A stretch of DNA of 64,000 bases from Pseudomonas sp. CROZ-RG-20F-R04-15. GTDB taxonomy: Bacteria > Pseudomonadota > Gammaproteobacteria > Pseudomonadales > Pseudomonadaceae. How positions within the stretch are numbered: position 1 is the stretch's first letter; the number at the start of each line of letters is the position of its first letter. Of the stretch, positions 1 to 9,084 are shown piece after piece. The notes beneath the pieces are model-generated. The model was not told the origin of the DNA, searched no databases, and saw only the letters and a list, made by a program, of their open reading frames with translations. The DNA lies in NCBI RefSeq assembly GCF_022662375.1, contig NZ_JAKNQL010000021.1:35928-99927 (forward strand), read 5' to 3'. The position numbers and the translations under genes are program-made.

Positions 1-1908
1 AAAGACATTCCGATTCTGTACACGCCGTACATCTACTTCCCGATCGACGACCGTCGCCAGTCGGGCTTCCTGCCGCCGACCATTGGCAGCGGCAGCGATA
101 CCGGCTTCATGCTGGTCACGCCTTACTACTTCAACCTGGCGCCGAACTATGACGCCACGTTGTATCCGCGTTACATGAGCAAGCGCGGCATGTTGGTGGA
201 AGGCGAATTCCGTTACCTGACCAAGTCGAGTGAAGGTCAGTTTGGTGCTGCGTATCTGAACGATGACGATACCGAGCGCAGCAAGCAGACCGACTACGAA
301 AAAACCCGCTACATGTATAACTGGCAGCACAAGGGTGGTCTCGACTCTCGTGTGCTCACTGAAGTCGACTACACCAAGATCAGCGATCCGTATTACTTCC
401 AGGATCTGCAGACCGATCAGATTGGTGTGAAAAGCAGCGACTTCGTGAACCAGCAGGGCGCGGTTACTTATCGTGGCGACAGCTATACCGCTCGCTTGAA
501 TGCTCAGCAGTACCAATTGGCTACTGTTTCGAACATCACGCCGTATGGTCGTCTGCCGCAGATCACCTTCAATGGTCAGCTGCCGTATCATCCGGAAGGT
601 TTGAACTTCGATTACGAGACGGAGCTGGTTCGTTTCGACCGTGATCTGAGAAGTGGCACTTTTGTACAGGAAGACGGCGTCACAACCGAACCGCGCCTGG
701 ACAACAACATTACGGGTCTGGCACGCGCCAATGGCGACCGCTTGAATCTCAAGCCGGGTGTCAGCCTGCCAATGAACTGGACTTATGGCTTCCTGAAGCC
801 ATCGCTGAAGTATCAGTACACTCAATATCAGCTGGATCTGGACAATACTGGCAAATCGCAGATCGATGCGATGACTGCTGAGCAGAAGAAACTCAACGGC
901 GAGTTCGGCAGCAACCAGAACCGTGGCGTACCAATCGCCAGTATCGACAGCGGCCTGTACTTCGACCGCAATACATCTTTCTTCGGCAAAAACTACCGTC
1001 AGACACTGGAACCGCGACTGTTCTACCTCTATGTACCCGAGGAGAATCAGGAAGATATTCCAGTATTCGACACCAGTGAATACACCTTCAACTATGCCTC
1101 ACTGTTCCGCGACAACCGTTTCTCCGGCTCCGACCGTGTCGGCGACGAGAACAAACTGTCGCTGGGCGTGACCAGCCGCTGGATCGAAGACGACGGTTTC
1201 GAACGTCAACGCATCAGCGTCGGCCAAGCCCTGTACTTCAAGGATCGTGAAGTCCAGTTGCCAGGTATCGATGCAAAAACCCGTGACGACGCGAAATCAA
1301 ACGTTTCGCCATATGCACTGGAATACGAATATCGCTGGAACCGCGATTGGCGCACCACAGCCGACTACAACTGGGATCCGGACAGCCGCAGCCCGCGTTC
1401 CGGCAGTGCGATGTTCCACTACCAGCCAGAAGACAACCCGAACAAGGTTATCAACGCCGGCTATCGCTATCGCAACGACCAGGTTCGTTACGACCAGAAC
1501 ACCGGTAAATGGTCGGTCGGTGGTGGTGACTACGGCACTCCTGGCCAACCTGGCTACGTGAAGGACTACTACAAGATCCAGCAGCATGACTTCTCGGTCA
1601 TCTGGCCGATCGTTCCGCAGTGGAACGCAATCAGCCGCTGGCAGTACGACTACAACCGCAACCGTACACTGGAAGCCTTCGGTGGTTTCGAGTACGACAA
1701 CTGCTGCTGGAAACTGCGCCTGATCAACCGTTACTGGGTTTCCTATGACGAGTTCAGCCAGGAAGCTCCGCAAAACGAAAAAGGCGACCATGGCGTCTTC
1801 CTCCAAATTGTTCTGAAGGGACTCGGCGGCCTCACCGGCGCCAAGGTAGAGAGCTTCCTCGACAAAGGCATTCAAGGTTATCGTGAACGTGAAGACCAAG
1901 CTTTCTGA
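1..1908 (+). CDS. lptD: LPS-assembly protein LptD, C-terminal part (5' truncated by window edge)
   Basis: Outer-membrane beta-barrel that, with LptE, inserts lipopolysaccharide into the outer leaflet. The reading frame is open from base 1 (KDIPILYTPYIYFPIDDRR...), so the gene starts before the window and the first in-frame ATG at 109 is internal. The visible 635 residues hold the end of the periplasmic domain and most of the barrel: alternating aromatic/polar strands, many Tyr/Arg/Asn and the paired cysteines NCCWKLR near the end that match the conserved C-terminal Cys pair used in LptD disulfides. It is followed by surA, which overlaps its last codons; SurA is the chaperone known to be needed for LptD folding, so the order makes sense. 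Identity is strong from order and sequence character. Confidence 0.95.
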   Translation, partial: KDIPILYTPYIYFPIDDRRQSGFLPPTIGSGSDTGFMLVTPYYFNLAPNYDATLYPRYMSKRGMLVEGEFRYLTKSSEGQFGAAYLNDDDTERSKQTDYEKTRYMYNWQHKGGLDSRVLTEVDYTKISDPYYFQDLQTDQIGVKSSDFVNQQGAVTYRGDSYTARLNAQQYQLATVSNITPYGRLPQITFNGQLPYHPEGLNFDYETELVRFDRDLRSGTFVQEDGVTTEPRLDNNITGLARANGDRLNLKPGVSLPMNWTYGFLKPSLKYQYTQYQLDLDNTGKSQIDAMTAEQKKLNGEFGSNQNRGVPIASIDSGLYFDRNTSFFGKNYRQTLEPRLFYLYVPEENQEDIPVFDTSEYTFNYASLFRDNRFSGSDRVGDENKLSLGVTSRWIEDDGFERQRISVGQALYFKDREVQLPGIDAKTRDDAKSNVSPYALEYEYRWNRDWRTTADYNWDPDSRSPRSGSAMFHYQPEDNPNKVINAGYRYRNDQVRYDQNTGKWSVGGGDYGTPGQPGYVKDYYKIQQHDFSVIWPIVPQWNAISRWQYDYNRNRTLEAFGGFEYDNCCWKLRLINRYWVSYDEFSQEAPQNEKGDHGVFLQIVLKGLGGLTGAKVESFLDKGIQGYREREDQAF

Positions 1909-3205
1909 TTGTCTGCGCCCGCTGATGCTGGGCGCGCTGTTCCTGGGTACTGCGGCTAACGCCGCAGTTCAGTCCATCGACAAAGTGGTAGCGATCGTCG
2001 ACAACGACGTGGTCATGCAGAGCCAACTGGACCAGCGCGTCCATGAAGTGCAGCAGACCATCGCCAAGCGTGGCGGTGGCCTGCCACCTCCTGGCGTACT
2101 GGATCAACAAGTGCTGGAGCGTCTGATCGTCGAAAACCTGCAACTGCAGATTGGCGAACGTTCCGGCATCCGTATCACCGATGAAGAACTGAACCAGGCC
2201 GTCGGCACCATTGCTCAGCGTAACAACATGACGGTTGACCAATTCCGTGCAGCCCTGGCTCACGACGGTCTGAACTATGACGACGCCCGTGACCAGATCA
2301 AGCGCGAGATGATCATCAGCCGTGTACGTCAGCGTCGTGTTGCAGAACGCATTCAGGTCTCCGAGCAGGAAGTGAAGAACTTCCTCGCTTCCGACCTGGG
2401 CAAGATGCAACTGTCCGAAGAGCTGCACCTGGCCAACATCCTGATCCCGACGCCGGAAAGCGCCAACTCTGAAGCGATTCAGAGCGCTGCCCGTCAGGCC
2501 ATGGAGGTTTACCAGCAGCTCAAGCAAGGCGCCGACTTCGGTCAGATGGCCGTGGCCAAGTCCGGCAGCGACAACGCCCTGGAAGGCGGCGACATGGGCT
2601 GGCGTAAAGCCGCCCAATTGCCACCGCCGTTCGACCGCGAGCTGAGCAGCATGGCCGTTGGCGACATCACTCAGCCTGCACGCACTCCGGGTGGCTTCAT
2701 CATCCTCAAGCTGCTGGCCAAGCGTGGTGGCGAAGCGCAGATGCGCGACGAAGTGCATGTCCGCCACATTCTGGTCAAGCCAAGTCCGATCCGCGACGAA
2801 GCCAAAACCAAAGCCTTGGTGCAATCGTTGTATGACCGCATCCTGGCCGGTGAAGATTTCGCCGAACTGGCGAAGAACTACTCCGAAGACCCGGGTTCAG
2901 CCCTTAACGGCGGCGACCTGAACTGGATCGACCCGAACGCACTGGTGCCGGAATTCCGCGAAGTGATGGCCAAGACCCCACAAGGTCAGCTGTCCAAGCC
3001 ATTCCAGACCCAATACGGCTGGCACGTTCTCGAAGTCCTTGGCCGTCGCGCCACCGACAGCACCGAACAGGCCCGCGAGCAGCAAGCCATGACCGTACTG
3101 CGTAACCGCAAATACGATGAAGAGCTGCAAACCTGGCTGCGTCAGATTCGTGACGAAGCGTACGTAGAGATCAAACTCCCTGGTGCAGACCAGGCAGCGC
3201 AGTGA
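1883..3205 (+). CDS. surA: Periplasmic chaperone / peptidyl-prolyl isomerase SurA
   Basis: Chaperone for outer-membrane proteins in the periplasm. The N-terminus is a signal peptide (basic KTK, hydrophobic LMLGALFLGTAANA, cleavage after ANA) followed by the SurA N domain (VDKVVAIVDNDVVMQSQLDQRV type) and two parvulin domains, starting near LHLANILIPTP and VHVRHILVKPSP. Length about 440 aa fits the family. There is no ATG: two in-frame GTG codons lie at 1883 and 1889; the second gives the MKTKLSDCLRP start usual in Pseudomonas. AAGG at 1874-1877 can serve either. The start lies inside lptD (overlap about 20-26 nt) and the stop overlaps pdxA by 4 nt, suggesting translational coupling in one operon. 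Confidence 0.95.
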   Translation: MNVKTKLSDCLRPLMLGALFLGTAANAAVQSIDKVVAIVDNDVVMQSQLDQRVHEVQQTIAKRGGGLPPPGVLDQQVLERLIVENLQLQIGERSGIRITDEELNQAVGTIAQRNNMTVDQFRAALAHDGLNYDDARDQIKREMIISRVRQRRVAERIQVSEQEVKNFLASDLGKMQLSEELHLANILIPTPESANSEAIQSAARQAMEVYQQLKQGADFGQMAVAKSGSDNALEGGDMGWRKAAQLPPPFDRELSSMAVGDITQPARTPGGFIILKLLAKRGGEAQMRDEVHVRHILVKPSPIRDEAKTKALVQSLYDRILAGEDFAELAKNYSEDPGSALNGGDLNWIDPNALVPEFREVMAKTPQGQLSKPFQTQYGWHVLEVLGRRATDSTEQAREQQAMTVLRNRKYDEELQTWLRQIRDEAYVEIKLPGADQAAQ

Positions 3206-4191
3206 AACCCAAGCGTTTCGCGCTGACACCCGGCGAGCCAGCCGGCATCGGTCCCGACCTGTGCCTGCTGCTCGCCTCGCAAGCCCAGCCACATCCTCTG
3301 ATTGCCATCACCAGCCGCGACCTGCTCCTTGAGCGGGCCGCGCAGCTGGGGCTGGTCGTCAATCTGCTGGATGTTGCGCCCGATCACTGGCCGGACGCCC
3401 CGGCGCCCGCAAACAGCCTGTATGTCTGGGATACGCCACTGAGCGCCCCCGTAGTTACCGGGCAACTGGACAAGGCTAATGCCGCTTTCGTCCTCGAAAC
3501 CCTGACCCGCGCCGGCAACGGCTGCCTCAACGGCGATTTTGCCGGGATGATCACCGCGCCCGTTCACAAAGGCGTGATCAACGAGTCGGGCATCGCGTTC
3601 TCCGGACACACCGAATTCCTTGCCGATCTGACTCACACCGCCCAAGTGGTGATGATGCTCGCCACTCGTGGTTTGCGCGTGGCGCTGGTCACCACTCACC
3701 TGCCCCTTCGCGAGATTGCCGACGCAATCACACCGGAGCGGCTGGAGCGAGTGACGCGGATTCTGCACAGCGACCTGCAAAACAAATTCGGCATCGCCCA
3801 GCCACGCATCCTGGTCTGCGGACTCAATCCGCATGCCGGTGAAGGCGGCCATCTGGGCCATGAAGAAATCGACATCATTGAACCGACATTAGAGCGCCTG
3901 CGCGGCGAGGGCATGGACCTTCGTGGCCCGCTGCCTGCCGACACTCTGTTTACCCCCAAATATCTGGAGCACTGCGACGCAGTGCTGGCGATGTACCACG
4001 ACCAGGGTTTGCCTGTGCTCAAGTACAAAGGCTTCGGCGCTGCCGTCAACGTGACCCTGGGCTTGCCGATCATCCGCACGTCGGTTGACCATGGCACAGC
4101 TCTGGATCTGGCCGGCAGCGGCAAGATCGATACCGGCAGCCTGCAAGTCGCCCTGGAAACCGCCTACCAGATGGCCGAGACCCGTTTATGA
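3202..4191 (+). CDS. pdxA: 4-hydroxythreonine-4-phosphate dehydrogenase PdxA
   Basis: NAD-dependent dehydrogenase of the DXP-dependent pyridoxal 5'-phosphate pathway, acting in the cytoplasm. The 329-residue length matches the family. Typical motifs are present: the start RFALTPGEPAGIGPD, TAPVHKGVINESGI, SGHTEFLADLT, LNPHAGEGGHLGHEE and MYHDQGLPVLKYKGFG, which carry the metal-binding histidines. The start is GTG at 3202, in the GTGA overlap with the surA stop. The end overlaps rsmA ATG (ATGA at 4188-4191). This surA-pdxA-rsmA-apaGH order is conserved widely in gammaproteobacteria, so annotation is secure. Confidence 0.96.
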   Translation: MKPKRFALTPGEPAGIGPDLCLLLASQAQPHPLIAITSRDLLLERAAQLGLVVNLLDVAPDHWPDAPAPANSLYVWDTPLSAPVVTGQLDKANAAFVLETLTRAGNGCLNGDFAGMITAPVHKGVINESGIAFSGHTEFLADLTHTAQVVMMLATRGLRVALVTTHLPLREIADAITPERLERVTRILHSDLQNKFGIAQPRILVCGLNPHAGEGGHLGHEEIDIIEPTLERLRGEGMDLRGPLPADTLFTPKYLEHCDAVLAMYHDQGLPVLKYKGFGAAVNVTLGLPIIRTSVDHGTALDLAGSGKIDTGSLQVALETAYQMAETRL

Positions 4192-5006
4192 CCGAGCAAT
4201 ACCAACACAAGGCGCGCAAACGCTTTGGCCAGAACTTCCTGCACGATGCCGGCGTCATCGACCGCATCCTGCGCTCCATCAGCGCCAAGTCTGAAGACCG
4301 CCTGCTGGAAATCGGCCCGGGCCAGGGCGCATTGACCGCCGGCCTGCTCAACTCCGGCGCGCAACTCGATGTGGTGGAACTGGACAAGGATCTGATCCCG
4401 ATCCTCAACCAGCAGTTTGCCGGCAAGAACAACTTCAACCTGCATCAGGGCGATGCACTGAAGTTCGACTTCAACACGCTCAACGCCGCACCGAACAGCC
4501 TGCGTGTGGTCGGCAACCTGCCGTACAACATCTCGACACCGCTGATTTTTCACCTGCTGAACAACGCCGGCATCATTCGCGACATGCACTTCATGCTGCA
4601 GAAAGAAGTAGTCGAGCGTCTGGCTGCAGGCCCTGGCGGCGGTGACTGGGGTCGCCTGTCGATCATGGTTCAGTACCACTGCCGCGTGGAACATCTGTTC
4701 AACGTCGGCCCGGGCGCGTTCAATCCGCCGCCGAAAGTCGACTCGGCCATCGTTCGCCTGGTACCGCACGCCGTGCTGCCGCACCCGGCCAAGGATCACA
4801 AGTTGCTCGAGCGCGTCGTCCGCGAAGCCTTCAACCAACGCCGCAAGACCCTGCGCAACACTCTCAAGCAATTGCTCAGCAATGCCGAGATCGAAGCCGC
4901 CGGCGTCGATGGCAGCCTGCGTCCGGAGCAACTGGATCTGGCCGCGTTCGTACGCTTGGCCGACCAGCTCGCCATTCAGGTCCCGGCCTCCCCCGCCGCC
5001 GACTGA
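4188..5006 (+). CDS. rsmA: 16S rRNA dimethyladenosine transferase RsmA (KsgA)
   Basis: SAM-dependent enzyme that dimethylates two adjacent adenosines in helix 45 of 16S rRNA late in 30S assembly. The 272-residue product has RKRFGQNFLHD near the start, the SAM loop EIGPGQGALT, DVVELDKDL and the catalytic NLPYNIST motif, and the family C-terminal QRRKTLRNTLK helix. ATG overlaps the pdxA stop by four bases. It is followed by a 113-nt gap with a hairpin before apaG, so it may end the first transcription unit. Confidence 0.97.
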   Translation: MTEQYQHKARKRFGQNFLHDAGVIDRILRSISAKSEDRLLEIGPGQGALTAGLLNSGAQLDVVELDKDLIPILNQQFAGKNNFNLHQGDALKFDFNTLNAAPNSLRVVGNLPYNISTPLIFHLLNNAGIIRDMHFMLQKEVVERLAAGPGGGDWGRLSIMVQYHCRVEHLFNVGPGAFNPPPKVDSAIVRLVPHAVLPHPAKDHKLLERVVREAFNQRRKTLRNTLKQLLSNAEIEAAGVDGSLRPEQLDLAAFVRLADQLAIQVPASPAAD

Positions 5007-5020
5007 CAAGCGATGAACGC

Positions 5021-5057
5021 TATCGGGCAGGACGCCACTCTGGTTTACTGCCCGATA
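5021..5057 (+). terminator. Hairpin after rsmA (terminator-like, no U tract)
   Basis: Perfect 10-bp inverted repeat TATCGGGCAG (5021-5030) and CTGCCCGATA (5048-5057), 15 nt after the rsmA stop. There is no run of T after it, so it may be a weak terminator, an mRNA-stabilising 3' stem, or a processing site between rsmA and apaG. Confidence 0.4.
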
Positions 5058-5119
5058 CTTGCCTAGACTGATTCCCCATCAGCTACGCCCCGCGTTCCGC
5101 TTCGTTTAAGGCCCCTTGC

Positions 5120-5500
5120 ATGTCCGATTCCCGTTACCAGGTCGATGTCAGCGTCGTTACCCGCTATCTGGCAGACCAATCGCAACCCGAGCACGACCGC
5201 TTCGCCTTCGCCTACACCATCACTGTGCAGAACAACGGCGCCATCCCGGCCAAGCTACTTTCGCGGCACTGGGTGATCACCGACGGTGATGGCCATGTAG
5301 AGGAGGTGCGCGGCGCTGGCGTGGTCGGCAAACAACCATTGATCGAGGCCGGCGAAAGCCACACCTACAGCAGCGGCACAGTGATGACCACCAAGGTCGG
5401 CACCATGCAGGGCACTTATGAAATGGTCGCCGACGACGGCAAACATTTCGATGCGATCATCAAACCTTTCCGTCTGGCGGTGCCCGGAGCCTTGCACTGA
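5120..5500 (+). CDS. apaG: ApaG/CorD-family protein
   Basis: Small beta-sandwich protein of 126 residues; ApaG has a fibronectin III-like fold, and its exact biochemical role is not settled (linked to Co/Mg tolerance). The family features are clear: VTRYLADQSQPEHDRFAFAYTITVQNNG, LLSRHWVITDGDG, VEEVRGAGVVGKQPLIEAGESHTYSSG and MQGTYEM. Start is ATG at 5120 after a C-rich leader. The stop codon overlaps apaH ATG by one base (TGATG at 5498-5502), as in other proteobacteria. Confidence 0.95.
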   Translation: MSDSRYQVDVSVVTRYLADQSQPEHDRFAFAYTITVQNNGAIPAKLLSRHWVITDGDGHVEEVRGAGVVGKQPLIEAGESHTYSSGTVMTTKVGTMQGTYEMVADDGKHFDAIIKPFRLAVPGALH

Positions 5501-6381
5501 TGGCGACGTATGCCGTCGGCGACCTGCAAGGCTGCCTCGAGCCGCTCAAATGCCTGCTCAAACAAGTCGCGTTCGATCCGAAACTCGACCGGCTATGGCT
5601 GGTCGGTGATCTGGTCAACCGGGGCCCGCAATCGCTGGAAACCCTGCGTTTTCTCTATAGCATGCGTGAATCGCTGGTCTGCGTGCTCGGCAACCACGAC
5701 CTGCACCTGCTGGCTGCGGCTAAAAATATCGAGCGTTTGAAGAAGTCCGACACGCTGCGCGAGATTCTCGAAGCACCGGATTGCGCCGAATTGCTTGAAT
5801 GGGTGCGCCAGCAAAAGCTCATGCACTACGACGAACAACGTGACGTCGCCATGGTCCACGCCGGCATTCCCCCGCAATGGTCACTGCGTCGCGCCTTGAA
5901 ATGCGCTGACGAAGTCGAAACCGCCCTGCGTGACGACAACCTTTTTCCGGCCTACCTCGACGGCATGTACGGTAACGAGCCGGCGAAATGGGACAACGAC
6001 CTCAAGGGCGTGGCCCGTCTGCGCGTCATCACCAATTATTTCACCCGTATGCGCTTCTGCACCGCCGAAGGCAAGCTCGACCTCAAGAGCAAGGAAGGCC
6101 TCGACACCGCGCCACCGGGTTACAAACCGTGGTTCCAGCATAAGGATCGCAAGACCAAAGGCCTGCGCATCATCTTCGGCCATTGGGCGGCACTCGAAGG
6201 CAATATCCATGAACCGGGCATCTCGGCGCTGGACACCGGTTGTGTCTGGGGCGGCAGCCTGACCCTGATGAACGTCGACAGCGGCGAACGCCTGTCGTGC
6301 AAATGCGATGAGCATGGCGGCCTTGCCCCGACCGTCGCACCACTTATCCCCGAAACTTCGCCAGTCAGCGCACCGCGTTAG
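5500..6381 (+). CDS. apaH: Symmetrical bis(5'-nucleosyl)-tetraphosphatase ApaH
   Basis: Hydrolyses Ap4A to two ADP; also known to remove Np4 caps from RNA. Metallophosphatase motifs appear in order: GDLQGC (residues 7-12), GDLVNRG, GNHDLHL, VHAGIPPQW and, late, FGHWAALEG. The 293-residue length is slightly above the E. coli enzyme because of a short C-terminal tail (PTVAPLIPETSPVSAPR) that looks unstructured. It is translationally coupled to apaG and followed 33 nt later by glpE. Confidence 0.96.
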   Translation: MATYAVGDLQGCLEPLKCLLKQVAFDPKLDRLWLVGDLVNRGPQSLETLRFLYSMRESLVCVLGNHDLHLLAAAKNIERLKKSDTLREILEAPDCAELLEWVRQQKLMHYDEQRDVAMVHAGIPPQWSLRRALKCADEVETALRDDNLFPAYLDGMYGNEPAKWDNDLKGVARLRVITNYFTRMRFCTAEGKLDLKSKEGLDTAPPGYKPWFQHKDRKTKGLRIIFGHWAALEGNIHEPGISALDTGCVWGGSLTLMNVDSGERLSCKCDEHGGLAPTVAPLIPETSPVSAPR

Positions 6382-6414
6382 ACTGCGCTTTCAGCCGAGC
6401 AACAGGAACCCGCC

Positions 6415-6744
6415 ATGAGCGAATTCAAACGAATCCCCCCGGAACAGGCCCAGGCCCTGCGTGAGCAAGGTGCCGTTGTCGTCGACGTCCGTGATCCTGC
6501 GACTTTTGCCGCCCTGCATATCAGCGGCTCGAAGCATCTGGACAACCATTCCCTGCACGCCTTCATTCAAGGCGCTGACCTTGATGCACCGACCGTGGTC
6601 GTCTGCTACCACGGTAATTCCAGCCAGGGTGCTGCGGCCTATCTGATCAGCCAAGGCTTCTCCGACGTCTACAGCATGGACGGCGGCTTTGAGTTATGGC
6701 GTACGACTTATCCTGCGGAAACCGCGCAAGGCACCGCCGAATAA
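6415..6744 (+). CDS. glpE: Thiosulfate sulfurtransferase GlpE (single-domain rhodanese)
   Basis: Rhodanese that moves sulfane sulfur from thiosulfate to a thiol or cyanide acceptor. The 109-residue product has one rhodanese domain; the active-site loop is CYHGNSS with Cys64 as the persulfide carrier, preceded by VVDVRDPATFAALHISGSKH. A good SD (AACAGGAA) lies about 9 nt before ATG. In Pseudomonas glpE follows apaH, as here, and is probably in the same transcript. Confidence 0.93.
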   Translation: MSEFKRIPPEQAQALREQGAVVVDVRDPATFAALHISGSKHLDNHSLHAFIQGADLDAPTVVVCYHGNSSQGAAAYLISQGFSDVYSMDGGFELWRTTYPAETAQGTAE

Positions 6745-6755
6745 TTTTTTTGTCA

Positions 6756-6787
6756 CGCGCAGGCCCCGGCTGCCTTGGGCCTGCGCG
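6756..6787. other. Perfect 11-bp hairpin in the glpE-prkA gap
   Basis: Arms CGCGCAGGCCC (6756-6766) and GGGCCTGCGCG (6777-6787) with a 10-nt loop, starting 12 nt after the glpE stop. A T run lies before the stem, not after, so on the plus strand it is not a canonical intrinsic terminator. It may stop or stabilise the apaGH-glpE mRNA. Confidence 0.5.
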
Positions 6788-6924
6788 CGGCAGACGAACG
6801 GTCAGAGACAACTAATTACGTATCTGCCCTTTACCTCCCGAATTCCCAACTATCCTTAAGCCCAGGCCATCCAAAACAGGGGAGAGCCGGTACACCGGCG
6901 CACGGGTCATCGGGAGTGACTTTC

Positions 6925-6985
6925 GCGATTGTCGATCGCGGAAGTGTTCTGGGGGGTAAACAAACAGCCGCCAAAACGGTTGTTT
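6925..6985 (+). promoter_or_regulatory. Structured leader upstream of prkA
   Basis: The 297-nt gap between glpE and prkA holds two further short inverted repeats besides the 6756 hairpin: CGCGAT...ATCGCG around 6927-6942 and AAACAgCCG...CGGtTGTTT around 6961-6985. With a long 5' region and a strong SD at 7031-7037 this suggests a regulated leader, but I could not identify a clear -35/-10 pair. Confidence 0.3.
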
Positions 6986-7041
6986 GCCAGCATCGACTGA
7001 GTGATCCGGCGTCGGCTCCACGTATCGAGCGAGGTGACGTC

Positions 7042-8964
7042 ATGAGTATCTTTAGCCACTTCCAACAACGCTTCGAGTCCACACGCCAGGAAGAACTCTC
7101 GCTGCAAGAGTACCTGGAGCTGTGCAAGAAAGACCGTAGCGCCTACGTTTCCGCCGCCGAGCGTCTATTGCTGGCCATCGGTGAGCCGGAACTGCTCGAC
7201 ACCTCGACCAACTCGAGGCTGTCACGCATCTTCTCCAACAAGGTGATCCGTCGCTATCCGGCCTTTGAAGACTTCCACGGGATGGAAGAATGCATCGACC
7301 AGATCGTCTCGTATTTCCGCCATGCCGCCCAAGGCCTGGAAGAGAAGAAGCAAATCCTTTATCTGCTCGGCCCCGTCGGCGGCGGTAAATCGTCCCTGGC
7401 CGAGAAGCTGAAACAGCTGATCGAGAAAGTGCCCTTCTACGCAATCAAGGGCTCGCCCGTATTCGAGTCGCCGCTGGGTCTGTTCAACGCCACCGAAGAT
7501 GGCGCGATCCTCGAAGAAGACTTCGGCATCCCGCGGCGCTACCTGAACACCATCATGTCGCCATGGGCGACCAAACGCCTGGCCGAATTCGGCGGCGACA
7601 TCAGCCAGTTCCGCGTGGTCAAACTGTACCCGTCGATCCTCAATCAGATCGCCGTGGCCAAGACCGAACCGGGTGACGAGAACAACCAGGACATCTCGGC
7701 GCTGGTCGGTAAAGTCGACATCCGCAAACTCGAGGAATACCCACAGAACGACGCCGACGCCTACAGCTACTCCGGTGCGCTGTGCCGGGCCAACCAGGGC
7801 CTGATGGAATTCGTCGAAATGTTCAAGGCACCGATCAAGGTGCTGCACCCGTTGCTGACCGCCACACAGGAAGGCAACTACAACAGTACCGAAGGTCTTG
7901 GCGCGATTCCGTTTACCGGGATCCTGCTCGCCCACTCCAACGAATCGGAATGGCACACCTTCCGCAACAACAAGAACAACGAAGCGTTCATCGACCGGAT
8001 CTACATCGTCAAAGTGCCGTACTGCCTGCGCGTCAGCGACGAAGTGAAGATCTACGACAAGTTGCTGTTCAACAGTTCTCTGGCCAAAGCGCATTGCGCG
8101 CCTGACACCCTGAAGATGCTCGCGCAGTTCACCGTGCTGTCGCGCCTCAAGGAGCCGGAAAATTCCAACATCTATTCGAAGATGCGCGTCTACGACGGCG
8201 AAAACCTCAAGGACACCGATCCGAAAGCCAAGTCGATTCAGGAATATCGCGACTCGGCAGGCGTCGACGAGGGCATGAACGGTCTGTCGACCCGCTTCGC
8301 GTTCAAGATCCTGTCCAAGGTCTTCAACTTCGATCCGCACGAAATCGCCGCCAACCCGGTACACCTGCTCTATGTGCTCGAACAGCAGATCGAACAGGAA
8401 CAATTCCAGGCCGAAACCCGCGAGCGCTACCTGCGCTACCTGAAAGAGTACCTGGCACCGCGTTATATCGAATTCATCGGCAAGGAGATCCAGACCGCTT
8501 ACCTCGAGTCTTACAGCGAGTACGGCCAGAACATCTTCGACCGCTACGTGCTGTACGCGGATTTCTGGATTCAGGATCAGGAGTACCGCGATCCGGAAAC
8601 CGGCGAGATTCTCAACCGCGTCGCGCTGAACGAAGAACTGGAGAAAATCGAGAAACCGGCCGGTATCAGCAATCCGAAGGATTTCCGCAACGAGATCGTT
8701 AACTTCGTATTGCGCGCCCGCGCCAACAACAACGGCAAGAACCCGACCTGGCTCAGCTACGAAAAACTGCGGGTGGTCATCGAGAAGAAAATGTTCTCCA
8801 ACACCGAAGATCTGCTGCCAGTCATCAGCTTCAACGCCAAGGCCAGCAAGGAGGATCAGCAAAAGCACAACGACTTCGTCACTCGAATGGTCGAACGCGG
8901 CTACACCGACAAACAGGTACGTCTGCTGTCCGAATGGTACCTACGGGTCCGGAAATCGCAGTAA
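7042..8964 (+). CDS. prkA: PrkA-family serine protein kinase / AAA-type stress protein (YeaG)
   Basis: A longer open frame begins at 6775, but ATG 7042 is chosen: it has the SD GAGGTGA and gives the usual 640-residue product starting MSIFSHFQQRFESTRQEELSL. The AAA-like N-terminal domain carries a Walker A GPVGGGKSS (residues 110-118); the PrkA C-terminal domain follows. YeaG of enterobacteria is a kinase-like protein active in nutrient stress and stationary phase. It heads a three-gene unit with yeaH and spoVR, an association conserved across proteobacteria and generally stationary-phase induced. Substrates in Pseudomonas are not known to me. Confidence 0.93.
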   Translation: MSIFSHFQQRFESTRQEELSLQEYLELCKKDRSAYVSAAERLLLAIGEPELLDTSTNSRLSRIFSNKVIRRYPAFEDFHGMEECIDQIVSYFRHAAQGLEEKKQILYLLGPVGGGKSSLAEKLKQLIEKVPFYAIKGSPVFESPLGLFNATEDGAILEEDFGIPRRYLNTIMSPWATKRLAEFGGDISQFRVVKLYPSILNQIAVAKTEPGDENNQDISALVGKVDIRKLEEYPQNDADAYSYSGALCRANQGLMEFVEMFKAPIKVLHPLLTATQEGNYNSTEGLGAIPFTGILLAHSNESEWHTFRNNKNNEAFIDRIYIVKVPYCLRVSDEVKIYDKLLFNSSLAKAHCAPDTLKMLAQFTVLSRLKEPENSNIYSKMRVYDGENLKDTDPKAKSIQEYRDSAGVDEGMNGLSTRFAFKILSKVFNFDPHEIAANPVHLLYVLEQQIEQEQFQAETRERYLRYLKEYLAPRYIEFIGKEIQTAYLESYSEYGQNIFDRYVLYADFWIQDQEYRDPETGEILNRVALNEELEKIEKPAGISNPKDFRNEIVNFVLRARANNNGKNPTWLSYEKLRVVIEKKMFSNTEDLLPVISFNAKASKEDQQKHNDFVTRMVERGYTDKQVRLLSEWYLRVRKSQ

Positions 8965-8975
8965 AACAGCTACAA

Positions 8976-9067
8976 GCTTCAAGCTACGGGCTGCAAGAAA
9001 AAAGCAGATGAACCCTGACCCATGGGCAACCGCTTCTTCTTGCAGCTCGCAGCTCACAACTTGAAGC
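8976..9067. repeat. Imperfect long inverted repeat between prkA and yeaH
   Basis: Left arm 8976-8999 (GCTTCAAGCT..GCTGCAAGAA) pairs with right arm 9037-9067 (TTCTTGCAGC...ACTTGAAGC), the right arm having a six-base insertion. This resembles a family of CTTCAAGCTGCAAG intergenic palindromes common in fluorescent pseudomonads. It lies inside the operon, so it could act in mRNA processing or differential stability of prkA versus yeaH. Confidence 0.6.
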
Positions 9068-9084
9068 TGCCCGGAGGGCCACGT

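Noticed and set aside
7222..8868. 548-codon minus-strand frame opposite prkA
   Set aside because: Antisense of a conserved gene in a GC-rich genome; Val/Leu/Phe-rich product without motifs.
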